DNA of 64,000 nt. It comes from Cytophagales bacterium UBA2561 (GTDB lineage: Bacteria; Bacteroidota; Bacteroidia; Cytophagales; Thermoflexibacteraceae). Location: NCBI GenBank assembly GCA_002340355.1, contig DDLX01000040.1, positions 124,001 to 188,000 on the forward strand, given 5' to 3'. Below the pieces are notes generated by a model. The model made no database searches. It had not been told where the DNA came from and saw nothing but the letters and a program-made list of their open reading frames with translations. A program made the translations under genes and the position numbers. Positions within the stretch are counted from its first letter, which is position 1, and the number at the start of each line of letters is the position of its first letter. Shown in pieces: positions 51,841 to 61,257 of the stretch.

Positions 51841-53808
51841 ATGAAAAAATGGATTGGAATGCTGTTCTTGACCGTATTTTATGGTTGTACATCTTCAGAA
51901 AAAGCACTAAGTCTTTTTGAATCAACACAATATGAGTTAGCAATTCAAGCGTATGAAAAACAGCTAAATAAAAAAACAGATAATAAAGCAGAATTAAACT
52001 TTAAAATTGGTGAGGCATATCGTCTCTCAAATCGAATTCATAAAGCAACTCCATACTATGAAAGTGCTTTAAAATCAGGACTCAAGGCTGATAATTTAGC
52101 TTTTTATATAGGGTATGCACTCAAGGCAGAGGAAAAATATGAGAAAGCACTTGTTCAATTTCAGAAATATATCCAAATCGGAAAAAACGAGGAACGTATT
52201 AAGCAGGCCAAAAATGAAATCCAGATTCTAGAAAATATTCACCAACTAACTGAAAAAGAAACGTATACAACTATCTCAACCTGTAGTAAAATCAATACAA
52301 AAGCTTCTGAATTTTCACCAATGATTTATGGAAATAAGGTGATTTTCAGTAGCTCTCGCCGAAGAGAAGAAATTTTCCAGACAGATGGTACAGGTTTTAC
52401 AGATTTATACGCTTTTGAGATAAAAGATACAGTAGAATGTCAAGGTAAAATAGTCAGTTTTTTTAATTCAGCAATCAATACAGACGGACGACACGAAGCA
52501 TCTGCCACATTTTCAGCAGATGGAAAAATGATAATTTTTGCTCGTAGTAATTCAGCTAATAAGGATGAAAAAACAAAAGAAGTGAATCTTTATGTTTCAA
52601 AGTTAGTAGGTTCGAAATGGTCTAGTCCCAAAATGCTTCCAATTAGTCGGGTGGATGCATGGGATGCTTCACCAGCTTTATCTCCTGATGGAAAAACTTT
52701 ATATTTTTCCTCAAATCGAGCAGATAAAAAAGGCAAAACTGAATCCCACCTAGATTTGTATAAATCAATTAAAGATGAAGCAGGATATTGGAGTAAACCT
52801 GAGCGTCTTGGCAGTTTAATTAATACGACAGGAAACGAAGCATTTCCATATGTAGATAAAAATGGGAAATTCTTTTTTTCTTCTGATGGACACAAAGGTT
52901 TAGGACGTTTGGATTTATTTATGATTGATACTTTACAGAATGCTTCAAAACAATTGGTTATCAAAAATTTAGGTGTTCCTATAAATTCCCAAGCTGATGA
53001 TTTTGGAATTGTGTTCCGAAATCAAACCGATGGTTACTTTTCTTCAAATCGAGATGATTTGAATGCCAAAGGGGATGATGACATTTATCAATTTAGTAAC
53101 GACTCTAGCAATCAAAAAACATTAGTTTATTATTTACGAGGGGTATCTTACGTCAATGAAAATCGCAGAAAACAAATTTTACCCAAGACTACTTTGAAAT
53201 TACTAGATGAAACTGGGAAATTGATTGAATCAAAAATATCTGATCAAGCTGGAAATTTTCAATTTGAAGAGCCTATTGAAATTGATAAAAAATATCATTT
53301 AATTGGTGAAAAGACTACGTATGTTTCTGATGATTTTGATTATTCTACTTTTGGACGTGGTGTAGATTTAACCACTTTACCCGTTGGAGATAATGTAATT
53401 TACTTCGATACAACTGTAGTTCTTGAAAAGGATATTTTTGCAGGAGACACCATTCCCGAACTCGAAATTTTATATGAATATGATAGCACTCGAATTACCA
53501 AGCAAGCAGGTAAAAAATTAGATGAATTTGCTTATTTCCTGAAAAAGTATCTGCGTCAACACCCTAGCACAGTTATCGAATTAGGTTCACATACGGATAT
53601 GCGAGGAGCCTATGATTATAATCAACGACTCTCAGAAGGACGAGCAAAGGCGGCAGTCAATTATTTAGTTGAATATGGCATTAATTCAGCAAATATTCAA
53701 GCCAAAGGCTATGGTGAGTCTGACTTAAAAATTAAAAACGCAAAAAATGAAGAAGAGCATCAAGTCAACCGTAGAACAACACTGAAAATTTTGAGGCAGG
53801 ATGAGTAA
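51841..53808 (+). CDS. OmpA-family lipoprotein with TPR and PD40-like repeats
   Basis: The start is taken at the ATG at 51841, giving 655 aa and a lipobox FYGC (Cys17); a GTG at 51811 would add 10 residues and spoil the signal peptide. TPR helices fill about 20-145, then beta-propeller PD40-like repeats follow (ATFSADGKMIIFARSN, SPALSPDGKTLYFSSNR, FPYVDKNGKFFFSSDGH). A carboxypeptidase-regulatory-like insert lies near 430-530, and the C-terminal OmpA domain (ELGSHTDMRGAYDYNQRLSEGRAK) binds peptidoglycan. This layout resembles PorE-like proteins of type IX secretion/gliding systems, but no other T9SS gene is present here. Confidence 0.87.
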   Translation: MKKWIGMLFLTVFYGCTSSEKALSLFESTQYELAIQAYEKQLNKKTDNKAELNFKIGEAYRLSNRIHKATPYYESALKSGLKADNLAFYIGYALKAEEKYEKALVQFQKYIQIGKNEERIKQAKNEIQILENIHQLTEKETYTTISTCSKINTKASEFSPMIYGNKVIFSSSRRREEIFQTDGTGFTDLYAFEIKDTVECQGKIVSFFNSAINTDGRHEASATFSADGKMIIFARSNSANKDEKTKEVNLYVSKLVGSKWSSPKMLPISRVDAWDASPALSPDGKTLYFSSNRADKKGKTESHLDLYKSIKDEAGYWSKPERLGSLINTTGNEAFPYVDKNGKFFFSSDGHKGLGRLDLFMIDTLQNASKQLVIKNLGVPINSQADDFGIVFRNQTDGYFSSNRDDLNAKGDDDIYQFSNDSSNQKTLVYYLRGVSYVNENRRKQILPKTTLKLLDETGKLIESKISDQAGNFQFEEPIEIDKKYHLIGEKTTYVSDDFDYSTFGRGVDLTTLPVGDNVIYFDTTVVLEKDIFAGDTIPELEILYEYDSTRITKQAGKKLDEFAYFLKKYLRQHPSTVIELGSHTDMRGAYDYNQRLSEGRAKAAVNYLVEYGINSANIQAKGYGESDLKIKNAKNEEEHQVNRRTTLKILRQDE

Positions 53809-53830
53809 AATTATTTTTTGAAATGATACA

Positions 53831-53870
53831 TTAGACTTGCCAATTTCTCAAATTAGCAAGTCTAATTTTT
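53831..53870 (+). terminator. Terminator after OmpA-family gene
   Basis: A stem with a one-base bulge pairs 53831-53846 with 53851-53865, followed by a T tract. Its ACTTGCCAA arm is similar to the hairpin after pepP. Confidence 0.8.
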
Positions 53871-53910
53871 TTGGTTTTTAGCAAATTAATTAACTTAAAA
53901 ATATAAAATA

Positions 53911-54870
53911 ATGATAAAAGTAGGTATTGTAGGCGGAGCAGGTTATACAGGAGGAGAATTGCTTCGAATTTTGTTAAATCATCCTCAAGTTTCAATTCAA
54001 TTTATTCATAGTCAAAGTAATGCAGGAAATCCTGTTTATGCTGTTCATCAAGACTTATTGGGAGAAACAGATCTGTATTTTGCTGATAAATTGGAAAAAG
54101 ATATCGATGTTTTGTTTTTGTGTGTAGGACATGGAGATGCTGGTAAATTTTTGGAAAACAACACCTTCCCAGAAAATGTAAAATTAATTGACTTGAGTCG
54201 AGACCACCGAATTGCTAATTCAGAGTGGGTTTATGGACTTCCTGAACTAAATAAAACCCAAATTCAAGAATCAACCAAGATTGCCAATCCTGGATGTTTT
54301 GCTACTTGTGTGCAACTAGCTTTATTACCGTTAGCTTCGGCTGGAGTTTTGAAAAATGAAATTCATGTAAATGCGACCACAGGTTCGACTGGAGCAGGAC
54401 AAAAACCCATGAAAACCACTCATTTTACGTGGCGAAACTCAAATTTATCGATTTACAAAGCCTTCACACACCAACATTTGGACGAGATTTACCAAAGTAT
54501 TAGTCAATTACAACCTACATTTGATAAATCGGTAAATTTCTTACCACATCGAGGCGCATTCTCAAGAGGTATTTTTGCTTCGGCATACACTGAAACGGAT
54601 TTGACTTTGGAAGAAGCTCAAAAATTATATTCAGAATTTTATAAAGATGCCCCATTTACAATTTTGAGTGATTTTAATCCAAACTTAAAACAGATTGTTA
54701 ATACAAATAAATGTGTGCTTTACTTAGAAAAACATGAGAATAAATTATTGATTATCAGTATGATTGATAATTTGGCAAAAGGAGCATCAGGACAAGCCGT
54801 ACAAAATATGAATTTGATGTGTGGTTTGCCAGAAACGACAGGGTTACGCTTGAAAAATTCAGCTTTTTAG
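53911..54870 (+). CDS. argC: N-acetyl-gamma-glutamyl-phosphate reductase
   Basis: The 319-aa protein begins with an NADP Rossmann motif (IVGGAGYTGGELLRIL). The catalytic Cys is in IANPGCFATCVQLALLPL, and the family motif HQHLDEI and SVNFLPHRGAFSRGI follow. It reduces N-acetylglutamyl phosphate to the semialdehyde in arginine synthesis (or the N-succinyl analogue used in many Bacteroidota). It stands alone, without other arg genes in the window. Confidence 0.94.
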   Translation: MIKVGIVGGAGYTGGELLRILLNHPQVSIQFIHSQSNAGNPVYAVHQDLLGETDLYFADKLEKDIDVLFLCVGHGDAGKFLENNTFPENVKLIDLSRDHRIANSEWVYGLPELNKTQIQESTKIANPGCFATCVQLALLPLASAGVLKNEIHVNATTGSTGAGQKPMKTTHFTWRNSNLSIYKAFTHQHLDEIYQSISQLQPTFDKSVNFLPHRGAFSRGIFASAYTETDLTLEEAQKLYSEFYKDAPFTILSDFNPNLKQIVNTNKCVLYLEKHENKLLIISMIDNLAKGASGQAVQNMNLMCGLPETTGLRLKNSAF

Positions 54871-54877
54871 ATTGATA

Positions 54878-54923
54878 AAAACTTGCTGTCCGTATTTTTT
54901 GACGGACAACAAGTTTATTTTTA
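54878..54923. terminator. Bidirectional terminator between argC and HAD gene
   Basis: AAACTTG and TGTCCGT (54878-54893) pair with ACGGACA and CAAGTTT (54902-54916), with T residues on the + strand and A residues before the left arm. It serves both convergent genes. Confidence 0.8.
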
Positions 54924-55565
54924 TTAGAAATTTGTCTTCAAAAATTTATCAAACTCTTTAAAATCCTCAATTTTCAACTTTTCATCTGCTAATAATTGTG
55001 AACCATCCTCACGAGCAATGAAAGGAATTTGACAAGCCTTTGCCGCATCTCGATCAGTAGTCGCATCTCCAATAAAAATTACTTGTGAAGGATCATAAGA
55101 ATTTGCCTCTAGAATGCGTTCAATGTGAACTATTTTTTTGTCAGGTGAACCGTAAATTGCTTTAAAGAAGGGAGCTAAATTTCGAATTTTAGCAACTTCT
55201 CGTAATTCGGCTTGAGGTGTTCCAGATGATACAAAAAAGTCAATTTCTTGGTAATAACTTTCTAAAAATGAATCAATTCCACTTATCATTGGACATTGAA
55301 TTACTTTCTCTTTTACTAAAGCCGAATATTGTTGAGCAAGGGCTTCAATTTCGGTTTCAGACAAGTTTTGGTTAAGGTACGTTCGGTGTAAATATTTAAA
55401 TTTTTCGTATCGTGAAACACCACCATGTTCATAGTGATAAGCAAGAGCCTTTTGCGCTATTTCATCTCCAAATGGATGATATATTTCGGCAAAAGCATCA
55501 GATTTGATAGGAAGAGAATCTAAAATTACACCATCAAAGTCGAAAATAATAGCTTGAATATTCAT
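54924..55565 (-). CDS. HAD-superfamily hydrolase (phosphoglycolate phosphatase-like)
   Basis: The 213-aa protein has HAD motif I (IIFDFDGVILDSLPIK), motif II (FFVSSGTP), a Lys in SPDKKIVHIE and motif IV (VIFIGDATTDRDAAKA). The cap is the small alpha-helical C1 type. Substrates of such proteins range from phosphoglycolate to sugar phosphates and cannot be told from sequence. Confidence 0.88.
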   Translation of the reverse strand: MNIQAIIFDFDGVILDSLPIKSDAFAEIYHPFGDEIAQKALAYHYEHGGVSRYEKFKYLHRTYLNQNLSETEIEALAQQYSALVKEKVIQCPMISGIDSFLESYYQEIDFFVSSGTPQAELREVAKIRNLAPFFKAIYGSPDKKIVHIERILEANSYDPSQVIFIGDATTDRDAAKACQIPFIAREDGSQLLADEKLKIEDFKEFDKFLKTNF

Positions 55566-55710
55566 GGAAATTAAGAGGTTAAAACTTCACCAAAAGACTA
55601 TTTGATTTAAAAATCCAAAATGTAATTTTAAAGATTTTAAATGAACAAGCAATGATTTTCCTTAAAAAATTGGTAATAAAAAACATCTTAAAAATAGACA
55701 TTTCAAATGG

Positions 55711-56412
55711 CTAATTTTTAGGAGTAATATCTGCTCCCGAAGTACTATTAACTCGTATTTTCTGTGGATTTCCTCGATAGTCAATGTCTGCTCCTGAACT
55801 AGCAACAGCATCCAAATCTTCACTAACATTTAGGGACATATCCGCCCCTGAACTAGCAGCCGCTTTGCATTTTTTGACCTTAAATTTATCCGCATCTAAA
55901 TCCGCACCCGAAGAAGCACTTGCATTGAGAAAATTGGCTTTTCCCACGATATCAATATCTGAACCTGAACTTACATTGCATTCAACTTCAGAGGCTTGTA
56001 AATCATCAAAATGTATATCTCCTGAAGAACTGGCTTCTAGTTTTATATTTTCGGCTTTGATGGTTTTATCTCCGTCAATCTCTGCCGAAGCTGAGGCTGA
56101 AATATGAGTTAAAGTTTTGAATTTCAGATATATTTTAGGATTTCTTGAGTGACTCCCCCAATTTTGCCACGTACCTTTTTTCATATAAATTCGAAGTTCA
56201 TTATTGATTACTTCAGTTACAATATGGTCTAAAAATTTACTATTTACCTCAATTTGAAGACTTTCGGTATTTCCTTGTGTAACTTCTACGTCAAATGGAC
56301 CTGATACGGATAATTCACGAAAATTGGAAACATTTCGGTTAGTTTGTGCCATGACACTTAATCCTACCAAAAATAATCCCATGAAAAATACACCTTTCTT
56401 GATTTGATTCAT
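55711..56412 (-). CDS. Exported head-GIN-domain (DUF2807) protein
   Basis: The 233-aa protein has a signal peptide ending in VMAQ. A DUF2807 beta-helix follows: NFRELSVSGPFDVEVTQGN, then repeated SSGAD/SGAD turns (ASSGADLDAD, ASSGADMSLNV, ASSGADIDYRG, STSGADITPKN). These head-GIN proteins are common in Bacteroidota envelopes; their biochemical role is unknown. The repeats give regular spacing of about 20 residues. Confidence 0.9.
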   Translation of the reverse strand: MNQIKKGVFFMGLFLVGLSVMAQTNRNVSNFRELSVSGPFDVEVTQGNTESLQIEVNSKFLDHIVTEVINNELRIYMKKGTWQNWGSHSRNPKIYLKFKTLTHISASASAEIDGDKTIKAENIKLEASSSGDIHFDDLQASEVECNVSSGSDIDIVGKANFLNASASSGADLDADKFKVKKCKAAASSGADMSLNVSEDLDAVASSGADIDYRGNPQKIRVNSTSGADITPKN

Positions 56413-56629
56413 ACTTTAAGAGTTTTTATACTAATTAATTTGATTGTATCCGAATTTTGGATTTCACTCGAAAGACAATACAAATTGTCTGGGGTTGCAG
56501 ATTAAAGTGTATTTTTTATAGAAAAAAGAAGTTTTAATAATAGAATATTAATTAAGATGTTAATAAACAGTGCTTTATGTCATGACAAAGTTTTAAATAG
56601 AGTAAGAAAATTCGATATTCACCCCTACC

Positions 56630-57421
56630 CTACTCTACCTGTCCACGAATACTTTTAATAAACGCTTGAATATTTCCTTCCAAATTACCTGCTTTGCCTA
56701 ATGTTTTGATAAAAGCACTTCCAATAATAGCACCATTCGCATACTGACACGCTTTTTGAAAAGTTTTATTATCTGAAATACCAAACCCAATCAAACGATG
56801 ATTTTTGAGATTCAATTTTTCAAGTCGTTGAAAATAGGCCTCTTGGTTAGTTTGAATATCTGATTTTGCGCCTGTGGTTGATGCTGAAGAAACAACATAC
56901 AAGAAACCTTGTGCTGCTTGGTCAAATGCTCGAATTCGCTCATCCGAAGTTTGAGGAGTAACTAAAAAAACATTATATAAACCATATTTTTCAAAAAGAG
57001 GACGATATTCGGTTTCGTATTCAAACATGGGAATATCAGGGATAATTACACCATCAATCCCAATTTCTTGACACTTTTGGCAAAATGTTTCCGCTCCATA
57101 TTGTATCACCTGATTCACATAGCCCATCATTAGAAGAGGCATTTGGGTAGTTGACCGAATATTTTCTAGTTGAGCAAATAATACTTTGAGGCTCATGCCA
57201 TTAGCAAGAGCCTGACCATTGCTATTTTGGATAGTTGTACCATCCACCATTGAATCCGAATAAGGCATTCCGATTTCCAATAAATCTGCTCCTGACTCGT
57301 CTAAAGCCTGAATAATTCGGGTAGTGTCTTCCAAATTGGGGTATCCCGAAGTAAAATAAACCGATAAAATATTAGATTTTTTAGAGGAAAATAACGTATC
57401 AATTCGATTCATGAAATTCAA
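56630..57421 (-). CDS. trpA: Tryptophan synthase alpha chain
   Basis: The 263-aa TIM-barrel protein has LEIGMPYSDSMVDGTTIQNSN (catalytic Glu and Asp), GVIIPDIPMFEYETEY, VSSASTTGAKSD and GFGISDNKTF. It cleaves indole-3-glycerol phosphate and passes indole to TrpB. It follows trpB by 44 bases on the same strand. The canonical Pro in the D-P-x-x-D-G segment of E. coli TrpA is replaced (SDSMVDG). Confidence 0.95.
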   Translation of the reverse strand: MNFMNRIDTLFSSKKSNILSVYFTSGYPNLEDTTRIIQALDESGADLLEIGMPYSDSMVDGTTIQNSNGQALANGMSLKVLFAQLENIRSTTQMPLLMMGYVNQVIQYGAETFCQKCQEIGIDGVIIPDIPMFEYETEYRPLFEKYGLYNVFLVTPQTSDERIRAFDQAAQGFLYVVSSASTTGAKSDIQTNQEAYFQRLEKLNLKNHRLIGFGISDNKTFQKACQYANGAIIGSAFIKTLGKAGNLEGNIQAFIKSIRGQVE

Positions 57422-57465
57422 TATTAATTAGTTTTAAGGGAAATGAAAGAGTAAGACAAAGGAAA

Positions 57466-58656
57466 TTAAGTGGTAAAACGGTCTAATTGCTCAATATAAG
57501 TTTGTAAATCTTTATCGCCTCTTCCCGAAAGATTAATGACTACAGTGTCCGTTTCTTTAAATGGTACTTTTCGAAGAACAGCCAAGGCATGAGCCGTTTC
57601 CAAAGCAGGAATAATTCCTTCAATTCGACTAAGTTCATACGCTGATTCGAGAGCTTCATCATCAGTAATTGAAATGAATTCGGCTCGTTTAGTTTCCTTC
57701 AAATGTCCATAAAGAGGACCTACCCCTGGGTAATCCAATCCTGCCGAAATCGAATAAGGTTCAATCACCTGTCCGTCTTCGGTTTGCATCAATAAAATTT
57801 TACTACCATGCAATACACCTGTTGTACCTAATACACTTGTGGCGGCAGTTTGGTCAGTTTCTACACCTAATCCTGCGGCTTCTACGGCAATTAATTTAAC
57901 TTCTTCATTTTCAAGGTAATGATAAAAAGCTCCCGCCGCATTGCTTCCACCTCCAACACAAGCAATAATATAATCAGGATTTTCCGAATCTGTTTTTTCA
58001 AGTAATTGAGCCTTCATTTCTTGACTTATAACTGACTGAAAACGAGCTACCATATCGGGATAGGGATGCGGTCCTACAACCGAACCAATGATATAATGCG
58101 TATCCGTTGGATGATTAATCCAGTCTCGAATGGCTTCATTAGTGGCATCTTTCAAAGTCTGACTTCCTGACAAAGAAGGAACAACTGTTGCCCCCAACAT
58201 TCGCATTCGAGAGACGTTTGGAGCTTGGCGTTCAATGTCTAATTTTCCCATGTGAACCACACATTCGACCCCTGCCAAAGCACAAACCGTTGCCGTTGCT
58301 ACGCCGTGTTGTCCTGCTCCTGTTTCAGCAATAATTCGTTTTTTACCCAATCGTTTTGCTAATAGAATTTGCCCAATCGTATTATTGATTTTGTGTGCGC
58401 CTGTGTGGTTTAAATCTTCTCGTTTGAGATATAAATTAGTTTTGTATTTTTCGGATAATCGTTTTGCCAAATAAAGCGGAGTTGGTCGCCCGACATAATC
58501 TCGTAACAAGGCTTGAAATTCATCTTGAAAATCAGGCTCATTCATGATTTCTAAGTAACGATTACGAAGCTCTTCGACATTCGGATAAAGCATTTCGGGG
58601 ATATAAGCCCCTCCGAAATTGCCATAATAACCGTGTTCATTAACGGAATATTTCAT
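57466..58656 (-). CDS. trpB: Tryptophan synthase beta chain
   Basis: The 396-aa protein has the PLP lysine in LNHTGAHKINNTIGQILLA, GRPTPLYLAKRLSEKY, the phosphate loop CVGGGSNAAGAF and the C-terminal LSGRGDKDL. It condenses indole with serine to tryptophan. No other trp gene lies in the window. Confidence 0.97.
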   Translation of the reverse strand: MKYSVNEHGYYGNFGGAYIPEMLYPNVEELRNRYLEIMNEPDFQDEFQALLRDYVGRPTPLYLAKRLSEKYKTNLYLKREDLNHTGAHKINNTIGQILLAKRLGKKRIIAETGAGQHGVATATVCALAGVECVVHMGKLDIERQAPNVSRMRMLGATVVPSLSGSQTLKDATNEAIRDWINHPTDTHYIIGSVVGPHPYPDMVARFQSVISQEMKAQLLEKTDSENPDYIIACVGGGSNAAGAFYHYLENEEVKLIAVEAAGLGVETDQTAATSVLGTTGVLHGSKILLMQTEDGQVIEPYSISAGLDYPGVGPLYGHLKETKRAEFISITDDEALESAYELSRIEGIIPALETAHALAVLRKVPFKETDTVVINLSGRGDKDLQTYIEQLDRFTT

Positions 58657-58705
58657 TTCGATTTTTGATTTATATGAGTCAATTATAACTAATTGATGAT
58701 TAGAT

Positions 58706-59299
58706 CTATACGTTCAGTAGGATGTGATGTAACTCTAAGACTTGTGGAATAATCATTGATTTTCCATCATTTCGAATTACAAAATCAGCTCGTTTTTCTT
58801 TTTCTTCCTGAGCCATTTGTTTGTTAATAATAGCTTCAATATCTGTTTTTTGACGATGTTTATCACGTCCTAAAACCCGTTGAATTCGTAATTCCAATGG
58901 TGCACTCACCGTAATAATTTTATCTAAATCTTGGTATGAACCTGATTCAAATAACAAAGCTGCCTCCTTCAAAATATAAGGATATTTACCTATTTTTTGG
59001 GCTATCCACTCTTGAGAGTCTTGACGGACTCTTGGATGAATTAATTGATTCAAAATCTGTAACTTATCAGGATTATTAAAAACGGTTTTTGCCAAAAATT
59101 CACGGTTTAATTCACCTGTTGGTAAATAAGATTCTGTACCAAATTCTTGGATGATCTCTTGGCGAAGTTGGGGGTGTGTCGTAGTGATGCGTTTCGCACG
59201 ACTATCTGCATCATAAATTGGGATACCAAGAGTATAAAAAACTCGACACACGGTGCTTTTACCTGCGCCGATTCCACCAGTAATGCCGATTTTTAGCAT
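58706..59299 (-). CDS. coaE: Dephospho-CoA kinase
   Basis: The 197-aa protein begins MLKIGITGGIGAGKSTVCRV (P-loop), then IYDADSRAKRITTTHPQLRQ and HPRVRQD. It completes CoA synthesis by phosphorylating the 3'-OH of dephospho-CoA. The start overlaps the end of the upstream YbbR-like gene by 41 bases, so translation is likely coupled. Confidence 0.95.
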   Translation of the reverse strand: MLKIGITGGIGAGKSTVCRVFYTLGIPIYDADSRAKRITTTHPQLRQEIIQEFGTESYLPTGELNREFLAKTVFNNPDKLQILNQLIHPRVRQDSQEWIAQKIGKYPYILKEAALLFESGSYQDLDKIITVSAPLELRIQRVLGRDKHRQKTDIEAIINKQMAQEEKEKRADFVIRNDGKSMIIPQVLELHHILLNV

Positions 59300-60269
59300 T
59301 GTCGATATAAATTTTGAATTTTTCAGGAATGATTTTCGGCTCTCGAAACGTATCCGAAACCGAAATAAATAAATCAGGTGTAAGGGTGGTATCTTTCCGA
59401 TTCACTTTCCATAAATCAGCCGTAACCGCAATCGTATCTTTGACTTTTCTAAATTTTTTCTCAGGAATTAAATAACTAACCCAAGCTTCTGGGTCTTGGA
59501 TATATACCGAAGAATCTCGTGGAAAGTGCTTTGTAATCAAAGAAATAGGTTGTTTTTGTTCCCTGTACTGAGTTACGTCAAAACGAACCGAAACCCGTTC
59601 CGCATTAACCACTAATAAATCATGTTTTGGATATTTAATCGGAATTCGTCCACTAAATGGATGCCCAATTTCATAACTTGGATAAACCAAATCTAAAGTA
59701 TCAGGTGCTTTTTCTACTAATTCGGATGCTCCTTTAAATGTGACAGAATTAGGCACTACTTGAATTGGGGAAGTAATTCGACAATTTTTCCTCAATCGAA
59801 TTTTTGTGCTATCAGTACGAATATATACATCCTTCATCGTGATACGATTGTAGTTAAAAAATATCGTATCCTGTGCAATATAATTAATTTTCAAATCTCG
59901 CAAATTCGCAGACAAAGAAGGTAATAACGTTTTAGCAGTCATGTATTTAATTCGAGTAGGATTCTTGATTTTCATGACTAAGGGCTCAACATCAAGACCT
60001 AATGATTTACGTAATAAAATAGCTCCATGTCCCGTAACTTTCATCTCAATGAAAGGTGGGGGCGGCTCAAGTGCTACAACATTAGTTTGTTCAAAGGTAA
60101 AACGTATGGGGTACTTAATTTCGGTAGTGTATTCTTTATTGAGTGCTACAAAAAACCAAAGTATTGTCGAGATAAAAAGACTCCAAATAAAGGCTTTCCA
60201 ATCTCGATTACGTAAAGTTTTGAGGTTTTTAAGGATTTCGTTATTCTCGAAAGTGTCTTTCTGTGCCAT
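59259..60269 (-). CDS. YbbR-like (CdaR-type) membrane protein
   Basis: The 336-aa protein has one N-terminal transmembrane segment (AFIWSLFISTILWFFVALN) followed by YbbR-like beta repeats (IKYPIRFTFEQTNVVALEP, VRFDVTQYREQKQPISLITK, KVKDTIAVTADLWKVNRK). In Firmicutes CdaR regulates the diadenylate cyclase CdaA; here the partner is unknown because no cyclase is adjacent. The topology implies an extracytoplasmic repeat region. Confidence 0.75.
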   Translation of the reverse strand: MAQKDTFENNEILKNLKTLRNRDWKAFIWSLFISTILWFFVALNKEYTTEIKYPIRFTFEQTNVVALEPPPPFIEMKVTGHGAILLRKSLGLDVEPLVMKIKNPTRIKYMTAKTLLPSLSANLRDLKINYIAQDTIFFNYNRITMKDVYIRTDSTKIRLRKNCRITSPIQVVPNSVTFKGASELVEKAPDTLDLVYPSYEIGHPFSGRIPIKYPKHDLLVVNAERVSVRFDVTQYREQKQPISLITKHFPRDSSVYIQDPEAWVSYLIPEKKFRKVKDTIAVTADLWKVNRKDTTLTPDLFISVSDTFREPKIIPEKFKIYIDNAKNRHYWWNRRR

Positions 60270-60364
60270 CAGCTACTTTGCATCACTTTTTTCTGAAAGA
60301 TAACTAAATTTTAGATTTTTCGGAAAAATAACTCCCTAAATCAAACAAAGTTCTTGTTAGATAT

Positions 60365-61009
60365 TTATAAACCCTCAAATCGGAATCCTTTACGCGCAAA
60401 GAATTCTAAATAACGGGGCAAGGTATAAATCATATTTCGGGCAGCTTTAATACTATCATGAAAGACAATAATCGACCCTTTATCGGTGTGTTGTATAGAT
60501 TTTCGAAGGCAGATTTCAGGTTCTAATTCCTTATCGAAATCTCCACTCAATACATCCCACATAATTAAATGATAATGAGATAATAAGTGATTCGCTTGTA
60601 CTCGCCTCAATCGTCCGTAGGGTGGACGGAAGAGTCTTTTTTTATAAGGTAAGTCAGGATTAGGATCAAAAGATTGAATGATATCTTCACATTTCTGAAT
60701 ATTCTGTAAATATGTCTGATGTTCTATTTTCCAGCCATCAAAGTGGTTAAAAGTATGATTTCCAATACTATGTTTTTCGGCTAATAGACGTTCGAAAATA
60801 TGGGGATGTTTCCGAATATTATCTCCTACACAAAAAAAAGTAGCACGAGCATTATATTTAGCCAATTGTTCTAAAACAAATTCCGTAATTTCAGGTATGG
60901 GTCCGTCATCAAAAGTCAGATAAATAATTTTTTCATGAACTTCTTTTTTCCAAATCAGGCGCGGAAATAAATAACGGAATACACGCCCTGTATGATGAAG
61001 ATACAACAT
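60365..61009 (-). CDS. Polysaccharide deacetylase (NodB family)
   Basis: The 214-aa protein carries the NodB motifs: KIIYLTFDDGPIPEITEFVLEQ (motif 1, TFDDGP), SIGNHTFNH (motif 2 metal His), RLFRPPYGRLRR (motif 3) and GSIIVFHDSIKA (motif 5). It removes N-acetyl groups from a glycan such as peptidoglycan or exopolysaccharide. A hydrophobic start (LYLHHTGRVFRYLF) suggests membrane association rather than a cleaved signal. Confidence 0.92.
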   Translation of the reverse strand: MLYLHHTGRVFRYLFPRLIWKKEVHEKIIYLTFDDGPIPEITEFVLEQLAKYNARATFFCVGDNIRKHPHIFERLLAEKHSIGNHTFNHFDGWKIEHQTYLQNIQKCEDIIQSFDPNPDLPYKKRLFRPPYGRLRRVQANHLLSHYHLIMWDVLSGDFDKELEPEICLRKSIQHTDKGSIIVFHDSIKAARNMIYTLPRYLEFFARKGFRFEGL

Positions 61010-61257
61010 GATAGTAAGGATTTAGGTAGCAATTTTTGAGAGATTTTGCACTATAAAAAGTATCATTTTTAGGTTCAATAGTGGTATGGTGACTAACTTT
61101 GTGCGTTTTGCAAGATTTTCAATAAAAAAACGTGTAAATCTATAAAGATTAGATAGGAAAGGAGAGAAAAAGGTTGGTTCTTTTTTGCTTTTTTCATTTT
61201 AAGCTTGGTACTGGGAGTTATGAAATACTTAGCTAGGTTCTATTCAATACAAAAATT

